A stretch of DNA of 64,000 nucleotides from Pseudomonadales bacterium. GTDB lineage: Bacteria; Pseudomonadota; Gammaproteobacteria; Pseudomonadales; Pseudohongiellaceae. The stretch spans positions 496,001 to 560,000 of the forward strand of contig JACKOK010000002.1 of assembly GCA_024234365.1 (NCBI GenBank), in the 5' to 3' direction. The position numbers were made by a program, and so were the translations under genes. Of the stretch, positions 1 to 8,365 are shown one piece after another (the first letter of the stretch is position 1; every line of letters begins with the position of its first letter). The notes under the pieces were generated by a model. The model ran no database searches. It saw only the letters and a program-made list of their open reading frames with translations, and was not told the DNA's origin.

Positions 1-57
1 CGAACCAACGCATGCAAGGATCAAAACCTTGTGCCTTACCAACTTGGCGACACCCCA
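1..57 (-). tRNA. tRNA-Gln (TTG), partial at window edge
   Basis: Read on the minus strand from position 57, the sequence begins TGGGGTGTCGCCAAG and continues through a D-arm, an anticodon arm with loop TTTTGAT (anticodon TTG) and the start of the T-arm (GGTTCG). This matches the bacterial tRNA-Gln pattern, with T at position 1 and GGGG in the acceptor stem. The 3' part of the T-arm and the acceptor end fall outside the window. It lies downstream of ispE on the same strand, the usual gammaproteobacterial order (lolB-ispE-tRNA-Gln-prs). Confidence 0.9.
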
Positions 58-69
58 AGAAACTCGTGC

Positions 70-75
70 ATTTTA
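70..75 (-). promoter_or_regulatory. possible -10 box of the tRNA-Gln promoter
   Basis: On the minus strand TAAAAT lies 12 bases upstream of the tRNA 5' end. I see no convincing -35 hexamer, so this is a weak call. The hairpin GCATGCC/GGCATGC near 96-112 lies between ispE and the tRNA but has no T-run after it. Confidence 0.3.
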
Positions 76-116
76 AACGAATGCGCTCGTGTTTGCATGC
101 CTGGGCATGCGGGAGT

Positions 117-929
117 TCAGTCAGGACGTTCCGACAAACTCCGGGCAACAAATCCCTGCATTCCCTGCGGGAGACGATTCAGAAGTGCGATTGCCTGCTG
201 CTCTGAATCGAAGGCTGCGAAGAGGCTGGCGCCGGTTCCCGTCATTCGCGCCGAGGCGAATTGATTCAGCCATTTCAGGGCTTCATCGACGGGCGGATAC
301 AGGCTGCGAACCACATTTTCACAGTCATTTCTGGTGTGCCCTTCCAGAAAGGCGGCCATTTTGATGGCTGTTGTGTCTCGTGTCAATTCTTGATGTGAAA
401 AAATCTCCCCGGTGGAAACATGGCAATCCGGGGTGATCACGAGGAAGAATCGGGGCGGCAAATCCACGGGAATGAGCACCTCGCCCACGCCTTCCGCCCA
501 GGCGCTGCGGCCACGGACAAACAGGGGGACATCGGCACCCAGGCGCAGGCCGATGGCGGCGAGAGCGTCTTCGTCCAGCCCGGTCTGCCACAGGCGGTTG
601 AGGCCCAGCAGGGCGCTGGCGGCATCCGAGCTGCCTCCCCCCAGACCGGCACCGGCCGGAATGCGCTTGTCCAGATGCAGGTCTGCCCCCAGCCGTGTGC
701 CCGTGGCATCACGCAGAGCACGGGCTGCGCGCAGCACCAGATTGTCCTCGCCAGCCAGGGCCGGTTCGGAGCAGGTGAAACACAGGGCGTCATCGCTGCG
801 CGGATTGATGTGCAGGGTATCGCCGTAATCGATCAGCTGGAACACGGTCTGCAGCAGGTGATAGCCATCGGCGCGGCGTCCGGTGATGTGCAGAAACAGG
901 TTCAGCTTGGCAGGGCAGGAGATAATCAT
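117..929 (-). CDS. ispE: 4-diphosphocytidyl-2-C-methyl-D-erythritol kinase
   Basis: IspE phosphorylates the 2-hydroxyl of CDP-methylerythritol with ATP in the cytoplasmic MEP route to isoprenoids. The 270-residue protein has the usual length. It carries the N-terminal PAKLNLFLHI motif with the expected catalytic Lys at residue 8, the GHMP-kinase phosphate loop PAGAGLGGGSSDAAS at residues 91-105, and GADVPLF with the expected catalytic Asp at residue 133. The gene follows lolB after five bases and precedes tRNA-Gln, so it is probably the last protein gene of the TPR-lolB-ispE transcript. The ATG at 929 gives the canonical N-terminus. Family knowledge assigns the function; nothing here is unusual. 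Confidence 0.97.
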   Translation of the reverse strand: MIISCPAKLNLFLHITGRRADGYHLLQTVFQLIDYGDTLHINPRSDDALCFTCSEPALAGEDNLVLRAARALRDATGTRLGADLHLDKRIPAGAGLGGGSSDAASALLGLNRLWQTGLDEDALAAIGLRLGADVPLFVRGRSAWAEGVGEVLIPVDLPPRFFLVITPDCHVSTGEIFSHQELTRDTTAIKMAAFLEGHTRNDCENVVRSLYPPVDEALKWLNQFASARMTGTGASLFAAFDSEQQAIALLNRLPQGMQGFVARSLSERPD

Positions 930-934
930 GGTCT

Positions 935-1534
935 TCAGGGGGTGAGCGTCCAGTCCAGGCGCACGAAGTCCAGCCGCAAGGGGGCTTTCTCGATGCGGAT
1001 GCGGGTGGGCAGGGATTCGATGTCGTAGCGGGTATAGGCCAGATACTGCACTACCCAGCCGTCCTGTTCCAGGCTCACCAGATGATGCTCCTCATTGAAG
1101 ATGGGCTGCGCCCGGCTGCCCGGTGCGGGAATGCCCTTGATCCAGTAGGAGAGCTGGGAGACGGGCAGCTCATAACCAAGCTGCTCCCGCACCAGGTCCT
1201 CCGGGGTGGCGGCACTCAGGGGAGTTTTACCTTCCTGCTGCAGGATGACCTGCCCGGGGTGGCCGGTGATTTCGGTGGCACCCGCATTGAGCGTGCCCCA
1301 GAGGTTGATGACATAGTCTTCGCTGTGTTGACGCCAGCGGATGCGTGAACTGTGGGATTCGCGTTCGTCGCGCACACCAATACGGCCGGTGAACTCCCAG
1401 GTATTCAGTGCCGCGAGGAGGCTGCGGCGATTCTGCCAGTCTTCATTGACCGGGGCGTCCATGCGCGGCGTGGCACAGCCTGCCAGCAGGGCGCCTGCCA
1501 GCAGCAGGGCACAGGTTTGCAGACGGGGAAACAT
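935..1534 (-). CDS. lolB: outer-membrane lipoprotein receptor LolB
   Basis: LolB accepts lipoproteins from the periplasmic carrier LolA and inserts them into the outer membrane. The 199-residue product starts with a lipoprotein signal peptide and lipobox LAGC (Cys20). It then has the family pattern NRRSLLAALNTWEFTGRIGV and a WRQHSEDYVINLWGTL stretch typical of the LolA/LolB beta-barrel fold. Its start codon directly follows the stop of the upstream TPR gene (1535), so the two are probably translationally coupled, and ispE follows after five bases. The lolB-ispE pairing is standard in gammaproteobacteria and supports the call. Confidence 0.93.
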   Translation of the reverse strand: MFPRLQTCALLLAGALLAGCATPRMDAPVNEDWQNRRSLLAALNTWEFTGRIGVRDERESHSSRIRWRQHSEDYVINLWGTLNAGATEITGHPGQVILQQEGKTPLSAATPEDLVREQLGYELPVSQLSYWIKGIPAPGSRAQPIFNEEHHLVSLEQDGWVVQYLAYTRYDIESLPTRIRIEKAPLRLDFVRLDWTLTP

Positions 1535-3289
1535 TCAGGAGCCCTGGCGCGCTCGCAGGCGCTCGGTGGTGCGCCGCAGAATCTCGCTGTCGGGGTTGTC
1601 CCGCAGGGAGGCATCCCAGATGCGGTTGGCATCGCGCTGGCGGCCCATGCTCCACAGCACTTCACCCAGATGGGCGGCTACTTCCGGGTCCGGGAACACC
1701 TCAAAGGCCTTCTGCAGATAGCTCAGCGCCTCCTCGTAACGACCCACTTTGAACAAAGCCCAGCCCACGCTGTCCATGATTGCCGGATCTTCCGGGGAGG
1801 CGGCAATGGCGCGTTCGAGCAGACCCAGGGCCTCCTCATAGCGGGTGGTGCGATCCGCCAGGGTATAACCCAGATGGTTCAGGGCCCGGGCGTCCTCCGG
1901 CTGCAGTTCGATGATGCGGCGCAGATCGGCCTCCGACTTCGGCATGTCACCCATCTGTTCACTCAGCAGGGCGCGGGCGAAGAGCAGGTCCACGTTTTCG
2001 GGGTGTTTCTCGATGCTGCGGCTGAGCAGGGTTTCGGCCTGTTCGAGATGGCCGGTGCTCATCAGGGCATCGGTTTCCACGGAAACCAGCATCAGTTCCA
2101 GCTCGGGTTTGCCTGCGGCAACGCTGCCAACCCACTCGTGGGCGGCATCGAGCTGTCCTTCCAGCACCATCAGGCGGATGGCCTGGCGCTGGGCATTGAG
2201 GAAATTGGTGTAGTCAGCGCCCACTTGCTTGAAGTGTTCGATGGCTTCGCTGTTGTTGCCCTCTGTCTGGCCGATATAGCCGAGATAGTAGTGGGCTTCA
2301 TTGACGCGGTAATTGGCCTGCAGGAGTTTGTTGAGCAGGGTCTTGGCGGACTCGACCGACTCCAGCTCCAGGTCCAGCAGCGCCAGGGAGTACAGGGTTT
2401 CGTTGTCATCCGGCGCCATGACGGCCAGCAGGGAGAACTGTTCGCGGGCATCCTCCAGGCGTTCGGTCTGCACCAGGATGCGGCCATAGTTGAAGCGCAG
2501 CAGACGGTTTTCCGGGTAGGCCTCGATGCCGGCGGCAAGCACGCTGACGGCATCCTCAACCCGCCCCAGTTTCAGCAGCAGTTGCGCCTGCAACAGCATG
2601 ATGCGGGAGGAATTGCCGTGCCGTTCGCGGTATTCCAGCAATTGCGCCATTGCCTCTTCTGCCCGGTCGCTCTGCTCCAGCAGTTGAATCAGGCTGTAGT
2701 GCACGGCGCGGCGCTCTGGGAACTGCGCATGCAGCTCCACAAAGCTGTCGATCAACTGGCTGCGTGCCTGTGGGGGCAGATACTGGGTGCGTGAGGTGAT
2801 GGTAGTGAAATCCACATTGCCGCCCAGGGTCAGCACTTCTCCGATGTGATGCATGGCTTCATCCATGCTCCCCTGTTCCAGTAATTGGTAGGCGATGAGC
2901 AGATGGGGCTCCTGCGCGCTCGGGTCGCGTTCGATCCACAGGCGTGACAGCTCCGTCACACGAGGGCCATCGTTGCTTGCCGCAGCAAACTGCGCGGCGC
3001 GGCGGATAATGGCCAGATCGCGCGTCTCGATGGCCAGCCCGTAGTAGTCTTCGGCGGCCTCGGGCAGGTAGCCGCGCTGGCCACCCAGCTCGTTCAGGAT
3101 GGTGCGATTGAGCTGGTCCTTGGTGAAATTCCCATAGACGATGGGAGGTGGCGGTTCCACGGGGGCCGGATTTTGCTCGACAGTATCCGCGATGGCATCG
3201 TCAACAGCCGGGGCCTCGGGCAAGGTCTGGCAGGCGGCCAGAGTGAAGCCGACAGCACACAGGAAGAGCGTTCTACGGGTCATGTTCAT
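1535..3289 (-). CDS. TPR-repeat lipoprotein
   Basis: This 584-residue protein starts at the ATG at 3289. The open frame extends upstream to 3574, but only from 3289 does it give a signal peptide with a lipobox LAAC (Cys20). The mature part is almost wholly helical tetratricopeptide repeats; clear units such as LNHLGYTLADRTTRYEEAL and GWALFKVGRYEEALSYLQK lie in the C-terminal third. It probably acts as a periplasm-facing scaffold anchored in a membrane. TPR lipoproteins encoded next to lolB and divergent from hemA are common in Pseudomonas relatives. No enzymatic motif is visible and the partner is unknown. Confidence 0.85.
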   Translation of the reverse strand: MNMTRRTLFLCAVGFTLAACQTLPEAPAVDDAIADTVEQNPAPVEPPPPIVYGNFTKDQLNRTILNELGGQRGYLPEAAEDYYGLAIETRDLAIIRRAAQFAAASNDGPRVTELSRLWIERDPSAQEPHLLIAYQLLEQGSMDEAMHHIGEVLTLGGNVDFTTITSRTQYLPPQARSQLIDSFVELHAQFPERRAVHYSLIQLLEQSDRAEEAMAQLLEYRERHGNSSRIMLLQAQLLLKLGRVEDAVSVLAAGIEAYPENRLLRFNYGRILVQTERLEDAREQFSLLAVMAPDDNETLYSLALLDLELESVESAKTLLNKLLQANYRVNEAHYYLGYIGQTEGNNSEAIEHFKQVGADYTNFLNAQRQAIRLMVLEGQLDAAHEWVGSVAAGKPELELMLVSVETDALMSTGHLEQAETLLSRSIEKHPENVDLLFARALLSEQMGDMPKSEADLRRIIELQPEDARALNHLGYTLADRTTRYEEALGLLERAIAASPEDPAIMDSVGWALFKVGRYEEALSYLQKAFEVFPDPEVAAHLGEVLWSMGRQRDANRIWDASLRDNPDSEILRRTTERLRARQGS

Positions 3290-3334
3290 GCGCGTGTGGC
3301 CACCAGTTGAAATCTTTGTTCGTGGGTCCGCAGG

Positions 3335-3364
3335 AGTGTACCTGTAATAAAGAGGATTTAACAA
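3335..3364 (-). promoter_or_regulatory. candidate promoter of the TPR-lolB-ispE operon
   Basis: Minus-strand TTGTTA (3364-3359) and TACACT (3340-3335) are separated by 18 bases and point at the start codon at 3289. Each hexamer matches the sigma-70 consensus at four of six positions. Confidence 0.4.
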
Positions 3365-3467
3365 CTTCAGCCCGAAGACCGGCGGGCCTAGTGGAAAAGC
3401 CTGCTGCGGCGCTAGAATAGCCGCCTCGATGAGGGTTGGCGCCGGGGGAGAAAACCGGCCTTGATCA

Positions 3468-3496
3468 GATAATCCTCTTATGTCGATTTGATTATC
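3468..3496. promoter_or_regulatory. inverted repeat upstream of hemA
   Basis: GATAATC (3468-3474) and GATTATC (3490-3496) are exact inverted copies 15 bases apart. They lie between the divergent TPR and hemA genes, just upstream of the candidate hemA promoter. The pair could be an operator, but the protein that would bind is unknown. Confidence 0.3.
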
Positions 3497-3499
3497 CTG

Positions 3500-3529
3500 T
3501 TGGGAAGTTTGGCGCTTTTTTAGTAAGAT
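3500..3529 (+). promoter_or_regulatory. candidate hemA promoter
   Basis: TTGGGA (3500-3505) and TAAGAT (3524-3529) have an 18-base spacer, placing a start site near 3537 and a leader of about 80 bases before the hemA ATG at 3617. Confidence 0.35.
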
Positions 3530-3616
3530 GGCCGACTTTTTTCCCGCCTCGAACGGAGCAGACCGCCGGGGCAATGCCCTCGCGGCATCCTCATGGCAGT
3601 GTCTGACAGGGGACTT

Positions 3617-4972
3617 ATGGCGCTGGTTTTACTCGGTATCAATCACAACACGGCGAACGTGGACTTTCGCGAGCGCGTGGCATTTCCGCCGGAAAAGGTG
3701 GGCGATGCCATCGAGCGTGCGGGTGCCATGCCGGAGTTGGAAGAGCTGGTGATCGTTTCCACCTGCAACCGCACCGAGTTGTATGCCCACATCGATCTGG
3801 GCGAGGCCGCACCAACCGATCCGGATGCCGAACTTCCCGATGCGCTGCTGCGCGCCGAAGAGGGGCGCCTGCTGCACTGGCTCAGTGAATATCACGATCT
3901 CGACCCTGCGGAGCTCGCCCGTTGCAGCTATTTCCACTGGCGTGAGGATGTGATCCGGCACTTGATGCGGGTAGCCTGCGGGCTGGATTCCATGGTGCTG
4001 GGAGAACCCCAGATTCTGGGGCAGATCAAATCCGCCTATGCGGTCTCCCGCGATCTGGGCGTTGTCGGGGGCGCACTGGGGCGCGTGTTCCAGGAAGCCT
4101 TCTCCATTGCCAAGGAAGTGCGCACGGATACCGCCATTGGTGAGAACCCCGTGTCGGTGGCCTATGCCGCCGTGACGCTGGCCGAGCAGATTTTCTCCGA
4201 TCTTGGCAGCCTGCATGCCCTGCTGATTGGTGCCGGGCGTACCATCGAGCTGGTGGCGCGTCATCTCACGGACAAGGGCGTGCGCAGCATCGTGGTGGCC
4301 AACCGCACCCTGCAGAATGCCGTGGAGCTGGGGGAGATGTTCGGTGCCGAGGGCGTGCTGCTGGCGGATATCCCCGAACAACTGATCAAGGCCGATATCG
4401 TGGTGTCCTCCACCAACAGCCAGCTGCCTTTGCTGGGTAAGGGGGCGGTGGAGAGTGCCATCCGCAAACGCCGTCACAAGCCCATGTTGCTGGTAGACCT
4501 TGCGGTGCCCCGGGATATCGAACCCCAGGTGGGTGAGATTGCCGATGCCTATCTGTACAGCGTGGACGATATCCGCGATGTGATTGAAGACAATGTGAAG
4601 AGCCGCGCCGAGGCCGCCGCCCAGGCCAGCGCCATCATTGAACGTGGTGTGCAGGATTATCTGCGCCAGTTGCGTGCGCTCAATGCGGTCAATACCCTGC
4701 GCGCCTTCCGTGAAAAGGCGGAAAGCATTCGTGACCAGGAGGTCCAGAAAGCACTGCGGGCACTGGAAAAAGGCGATGCCGCCACTTCTGTGCTGGAATC
4801 CCTGGCGCGAACCCTGACGAACAAACTGATTCATACGCCGAGCGTACAGATGAAAAAGGCCAGTGCCGATGGTCGCGACGATCTGCTGTTGTTGACGCGG
4901 CAGTTGTATGAGCTGGACCAAGCTGCCGAACAGCCTCAGCAGAGCGCATCCTCTCCCTCCACCGATGACTGA
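3617..4972 (+). CDS. hemA: glutamyl-tRNA reductase
   Basis: HemA reduces glutamyl-tRNA(Glu) with NADPH to glutamate-1-semialdehyde, the first committed step of C5-pathway tetrapyrrole synthesis. The start at 3617 gives MALVLLGINHNTANVDFRER, aligned with known HemA N-termini, and has AGGGGA six bases upstream. An in-frame ATG at 3593 would add eight non-conserved residues. The catalytic Cys is residue 50 in STCNRTE. The Rossmann part includes LLIGAGRTIELVARHL and VVANRT, and the C-terminal dimerisation helix follows. Length (451 residues) is slightly longer than E. coli HemA because of an insert after NRTELYAHID. It heads hemA-prfA-prmC. Confidence 0.96.
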   Translation: MALVLLGINHNTANVDFRERVAFPPEKVGDAIERAGAMPELEELVIVSTCNRTELYAHIDLGEAAPTDPDAELPDALLRAEEGRLLHWLSEYHDLDPAELARCSYFHWREDVIRHLMRVACGLDSMVLGEPQILGQIKSAYAVSRDLGVVGGALGRVFQEAFSIAKEVRTDTAIGENPVSVAYAAVTLAEQIFSDLGSLHALLIGAGRTIELVARHLTDKGVRSIVVANRTLQNAVELGEMFGAEGVLLADIPEQLIKADIVVSSTNSQLPLLGKGAVESAIRKRRHKPMLLVDLAVPRDIEPQVGEIADAYLYSVDDIRDVIEDNVKSRAEAAAQASAIIERGVQDYLRQLRALNAVNTLRAFREKAESIRDQEVQKALRALEKGDAATSVLESLARTLTNKLIHTPSVQMKKASADGRDDLLLLTRQLYELDQAAEQPQQSASSPSTDD

Positions 4973-4993
4973 GCCAAACACCGACGCCCTCCC

Positions 4994-6079
4994 ATGAAAG
5001 ACTCCATCAAACTCAAACTCGCCAATCTCCAGGACCGTTACGAGGAGCTGGCCGCCTTGCTCAGCGACGCGGAAATCATTGCCAATCAGGAACGCTTTCG
5101 GGCCCTGTCCAAAGAGTTTGCCGAAATAGAACCGGTGGTGAAGGCCTATACGCAGTACGAGGCCGTGCTGGATCAGTTGCAGCAGGCGCGTGAGATGCAG
5201 AAGGATGCCGACAGCGATATCCGCGCCATGGCTGACGAAGAGGTCAAGAGCATCGAGGCGGGTATCGACGAGCTGGAGCTGGAGCTGCAGAAGCTGTTGC
5301 TGCCCAAGGATGAAAAGGACAGTTGCAATATCTTCCTGGAAATCCGCGCCGGGACAGGCGGGGATGAGGCGGCCATTTTTTCCGGCGATCTCTTCCGCAT
5401 GTATTCCCGTTACGCGGAGGCACAGGGTTGGCGGCTGGAGGTATTGAGCGAACGCCCCGGGGAGCATGGGGGCTACAAGGAAATCATTACCCGCATCGAA
5501 GGGCGCAATGTGTACGGACGCTTGAAGTTCGAATCCGGGGCTCATCGCGTGCAGCGCGTCCCCGAGACCGAGACCCAGGGGCGCATTCATACCTCTGCCT
5601 GCACGGTTGCCGTGATGCCGGCAATGGATGAACTGGCGGAAGTGGAGATCAACAAGGCCGACCTGCGTATTGATACCTATCGTTCCAGTGGTGCGGGCGG
5701 GCAGCACGTCAACAAGACGGATTCGGCCATACGCATCACGCATATCCCCTCGGGCATCGTGGTGGAGTGCCAGGATGAGCGTTCACAGCACAAAAACCGT
5801 TCACGGGCAATGTCGCTGTTGCACGCCAAGCTCAACGATCAGCAGCAGCAGGCGGCGGCCCAGGAAGTGTCGGACACGCGCCGCAAGCTGGTGGGCAGCG
5901 GGGATCGTTCCGAGCGTATCCGCACCTACAATTACCCGCAGGGACGGGTAACGGACCATCGCATCAATCTCACCCTGTACAAGCTGGCGGAAGTGATGGA
6001 GGGCGAACTCGATTCGGTCATTCAACCGCTGGTCAACGAGCACCAGGCCGACCTGCTGGCGGAACTGGCGGACTCCTGA
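4994..6079 (+). CDS. prfA: peptide chain release factor 1
   Basis: RF1 recognises UAA and UAG stop codons and triggers peptide release in the ribosomal peptidyl transferase centre. The 361-residue length is normal. The stop-codon recognition tripeptide is P-E-T at 190-192 (RF1-type PxT, not the SPF of RF2), and the catalytic GGQ motif is at 235-237 in SGAGGQHVNKTDSA. It lies 21 bases after hemA and 7 bases before prmC, whose product methylates the Gln of GGQ, so substrate and modifying enzyme are co-transcribed as in most gammaproteobacteria. Confidence 0.97.
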   Translation: MKDSIKLKLANLQDRYEELAALLSDAEIIANQERFRALSKEFAEIEPVVKAYTQYEAVLDQLQQAREMQKDADSDIRAMADEEVKSIEAGIDELELELQKLLLPKDEKDSCNIFLEIRAGTGGDEAAIFSGDLFRMYSRYAEAQGWRLEVLSERPGEHGGYKEIITRIEGRNVYGRLKFESGAHRVQRVPETETQGRIHTSACTVAVMPAMDELAEVEINKADLRIDTYRSSGAGGQHVNKTDSAIRITHIPSGIVVECQDERSQHKNRSRAMSLLHAKLNDQQQQAAAQEVSDTRRKLVGSGDRSERIRTYNYPQGRVTDHRINLTLYKLAEVMEGELDSVIQPLVNEHQADLLAELADS

Positions 6080-6086
6080 GGCGACG

Positions 6087-6932
6087 ATGCACGCCGTGAC
6101 GATCAAACAGGCATTGCGGCAGGCTCAACATACTTTCTATGGTCATGAGTCGGCGCAGATCGATGCCGAGCTGCTGCTGGCTCATGCGCTCGGGTGCTCC
6201 CGTACCCATCTCTATACCTGGCCGGACCAGGTGCTGAGCCCTTCCCAGGTCGTTCTGTTCGAGAGCCTGCTGGAGCGCCGTGTGCTGGGCGAGCCGGTGG
6301 CCTATATTCTTGGCGAACGGGAATTCTGGTCTCTGCCGCTACAGGTGAATCGCCATGTCCTGATCCCGAGGCCGGAGACGGAGTTGCTGGTGGAAACTGC
6401 ACTGTCGCTCGCTGACGAGTCGCCGCACCGTGTGGCCGATCTGGGCACCGGCAGCGGCGCCATCGCGCTGGCGCTGGCCAGTGAACGTGCGCAATGGGAC
6501 ATCGTTGCCACGGATATCAGTGCCGATGCCTTGGGTGTGGCCAGCGACAATGCCGGACGCCTGCATCTGGGGAATGTGAGTTTCCATCAGGGAGCGTGGT
6601 GTGAGGCGCTGCCGGAAGGGCTCTTCGACCTGCTGCTGAGCAACCCGCCCTATATCGCGCCGCACGATGTGCATCTGCAGCAGGGAGATCTGCGTTTTGA
6701 ACCCGCCAGTGCCCTGAGCGCCCCCGACAGCGGGCTGGCAGACCTGCGTACCCTGATTGCGCAGGCGCCCGCTCATCTGAAACCCGGCGGCTGGCTACTG
6801 TTGGAGCACGGCTACGATCAGGGTCAGGCGGTGCGCGATCTGTTCAGCGATCGGGGCTATACCGAAGTGAAGACCTTGCGGGACTTTAATGGTGTGGATC
6901 GGGTGACCTTGGGTAAGTTTGTGATGGGCTAG
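6087..6932 (+). CDS. prmC: release factor glutamine methyltransferase
   Basis: PrmC methylates the GGQ glutamine of RF1 and RF2 using SAM. The 281-residue protein has an N-terminal helical domain, the SAM-binding loop VADLGTGSGAIALAL (117-131), and the family-specific catalytic NPPY motif at 186-189. It follows prfA by seven bases in the same operon. Its TAG stop overlaps the left boundary of a compound repeat (from 6931), which separates it from moeB; in related genomes moeB follows more closely. Confidence 0.96.
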   Translation: MHAVTIKQALRQAQHTFYGHESAQIDAELLLAHALGCSRTHLYTWPDQVLSPSQVVLFESLLERRVLGEPVAYILGEREFWSLPLQVNRHVLIPRPETELLVETALSLADESPHRVADLGTGSGAIALALASERAQWDIVATDISADALGVASDNAGRLHLGNVSFHQGAWCEALPEGLFDLLLSNPPYIAPHDVHLQQGDLRFEPASALSAPDSGLADLRTLIAQAPAHLKPGGWLLLEHGYDQGQAVRDLFSDRGYTEVKTLRDFNGVDRVTLGKFVMG

Positions 6933-6950
6933 TGCTCCGTAGCTCGCATC

Positions 6951-7061
6951 GAATGTGCGGTGTGATTGTGCCGGACACGCCAAAAAGCGCACATCCGTGT
7001 GCAGGCTCGGCGGGCGCCGTCCCTGGCGCCCGACGGTCCGTCACAATCACACCGCACATTC
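6951..7061 (+). repeat. armed core element A
   Basis: Perfect 20-bp inverted arms GAATGTGCGGTGTGATTGTG (6951-6970) and their complement (7042-7061) enclose a 71-base core. The core holds ACGCCAAAAAGCGCACATCC, a GCACA-TCCG-TGTGC hairpin, AGGCTCGGC, and a second hairpin GGGCGCC-GTCCCT-GGCGCCC. The core is shared with three other copies in the window, but the arm sequence is not. Confidence 0.8.
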
Positions 7062-7140
7062 GCTGCTTGTTTTGCAGGCTTTTCATGATTTGAGCGCGAA
7101 TTAGTGAAACATGACGGCAGCACGGAGTCAGCGTTGATCC

Positions 7141-7293
7141 CTTGGATTTGTCCGTTCAGGAACGTCTCGCGTCAGGGCCGAAGGCGCGCTCCTGCTGCCT
7201 CGACACTCCCGCCATCCCTGGCGGTCGGACGCGCGAGCCGAGCCTGCACACGGATGTGCGCTTTTTGGCGTTTCCGGAACGGACAAATCCAAG
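7141..7293 (-). repeat. armed core element B
   Basis: Perfect 17-bp inverted arms CTTGGATTTGTCCGTTC (7141-7157) and the complement (7277-7293) enclose the same core in reverse orientation. The shared part covers about 7233-7271. Beyond AGGCTCGGC the core diverges and is longer than in A, with a different GC-rich hairpin. Confidence 0.75.
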
Positions 7294-7331
7294 GGGGCAG
7301 CGCGAGCTACGAAGCTGAGCCTCAGAAGCAG

Positions 7332-7355
7332 ATCGCCTGCAGAGCAGGCTCCCAC
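7332..7355 (-). repeat. REP-like element
   Basis: Reads GTGGGAGCCTGCTCTGCAGG... on the minus strand, two substitutions from the copies at 9693-9802. It lies just outside compound repeat 1, between it and moeB. Confidence 0.7.
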
Positions 7356-7458
7356 AGAGGTCGGGTTCAGGAGCGGCAGCAGGGCAGGTTTCCGCAGGGC
7401 ATCCGCAGAAAGCGGAAATACGGTACACTGCCGGGCACTCAAGTGAAGGACGCCAGGA

Positions 7459-8211
7459 ATGCAGGACGAAGAATTACTCCGTTACAGCCGGCAGATCATG
7501 CTGCCCGAGATGGACATCGCCGGGCAGCAGAAGCTGCTGGATGCCACTGTCCTCATCGTCGGCATGGGGGGGCTCGGTTGCCCCGCTGCCATGTATCTTG
7601 CCGCCGCCGGAGTGGGCCATCTCATCATTGCCGATGATGACACCGTTGAGCTCACCAATCTGCAAAGGCAGATCGCCCATGGGCAGCAGGATATTGGCAG
7701 CCCCAAGGTCGAGTCCGCCCGCCAGACCCTGCTCAGCCTGAACCCCCATGTGCGCGTCACCGCCCTGAAAGAACGCCTGAGCCCGGAGCGCATGGCCGAG
7801 TTGCTGCCTGGTGTCACCGTTGCCCTGGATGCCTGCGACAATTTCACCACCCGTTTTGCTCTCAACCAGGCCTGCGTCAATGCCCGTGTGCCCCTGGTGT
7901 CCGGTGCCGCAATCCGCCTCGAAGGCCAGGTGGCGGTGTTTGATGCCCGCAACCGCGAGAGCCCCTGTTATCAGTGCCTTTACCGGCTTGGTGACGACGA
8001 ACAAACCAACTGTGCCACCAACGGGGTCATGGCCCCGGTGGTCGGCATCATCGGCGCGGTACAGGCCATGGAGGCAATCAAGCTGATTGCCGGGCTTGGC
8101 GAGACGCTGACGGGGCGGCTGCTGCTGCTCGACGCCCGCAGCCTGAGGTGGCGGGAGCTGCGTCTGCCACGGGACCCGCACTGCCCTGCCTGCGCCAGCG
8201 CAGGCGTATAG
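7459..8211 (+). CDS. moeB: molybdopterin-synthase adenylyltransferase MoeB (ThiF/HesA family)
   Basis: MoeB adenylates the C-terminal glycine of the sulfur carrier MoaD for molybdopterin synthesis; close relatives serve ThiS or other carriers. The 250-residue protein has the ATP loop VGMGGLG near residues 34-40, DDDTVELTNLQRQ (60-72), zinc cysteines 170/173 (CYQC) and 242/245 (CPAC), and Cys185 in TNCATNGV. It lacks the C-terminal rhodanese domain of MoeZ-type proteins. GAAGGA at about 7445 is a plausible ribosome site. Linkage to hemA-prfA-prmC is seen in pseudomonads. Because no moaD or thiS lies nearby, the carrier served is inferred from family membership only. Confidence 0.88.
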   Translation: MQDEELLRYSRQIMLPEMDIAGQQKLLDATVLIVGMGGLGCPAAMYLAAAGVGHLIIADDDTVELTNLQRQIAHGQQDIGSPKVESARQTLLSLNPHVRVTALKERLSPERMAELLPGVTVALDACDNFTTRFALNQACVNARVPLVSGAAIRLEGQVAVFDARNRESPCYQCLYRLGDDEQTNCATNGVMAPVVGIIGAVQAMEAIKLIAGLGETLTGRLLLLDARSLRWRELRLPRDPHCPACASAGV

Positions 8212-8365
8212 CGCTATTGATGTTGCAGCGCTTGCCAGCTATGATTCCCGCCTTGCAGAAGTGTAAGCATAAGTGACAGATTTTTAAGAGAATTAATCTC
8301 TGTGTGGGCGACGAAAATTCCTCCAGAGGTTCATCAGCGGCGACATTGCCACGGCGTAGTTCCCT

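Larger units (their letters stand above)
6931..7314. repeat. compound repeat unit 1 (two oppositely oriented armed hairpins)
   Basis: This 384-bp block fills most of the prmC-moeB gap. It begins with AGTGCTC (6931), ends with GCTACGAAG (7306-7314), and has an outer inverted repeat CGTAGCTCGC (6938-6947) / GCGAGCTACG (7302-7311). Inside are element A (6951-7061, plus) and element B (7141-7293, minus), which share a core. The same boundary words and layout recur at 63438-63795. The short open frames across it do not resemble real genes. Confidence 0.75.

Noticed and set aside
96..112. Terminator between ispE and tRNA-Gln
   Set aside because: The GCATGCC/GGCATGC stem has no T-run on the minus strand and is followed by AAAC.
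1352..5743. Long antisense frames at 1352-2794 and 3629-5743
   Set aside because: They lie opposite the TPR gene, hemA and prfA, with no ribosome sites or recognisable domains; they reflect high GC content.
7104..7637. Open frame across the compound repeat running into moeB
   Set aside because: It is made of repeat-core sequence and out-of-frame moeB; similar peptides (ACTRMCAFWR-like) appear in both units in different frames only because the core is repeated.
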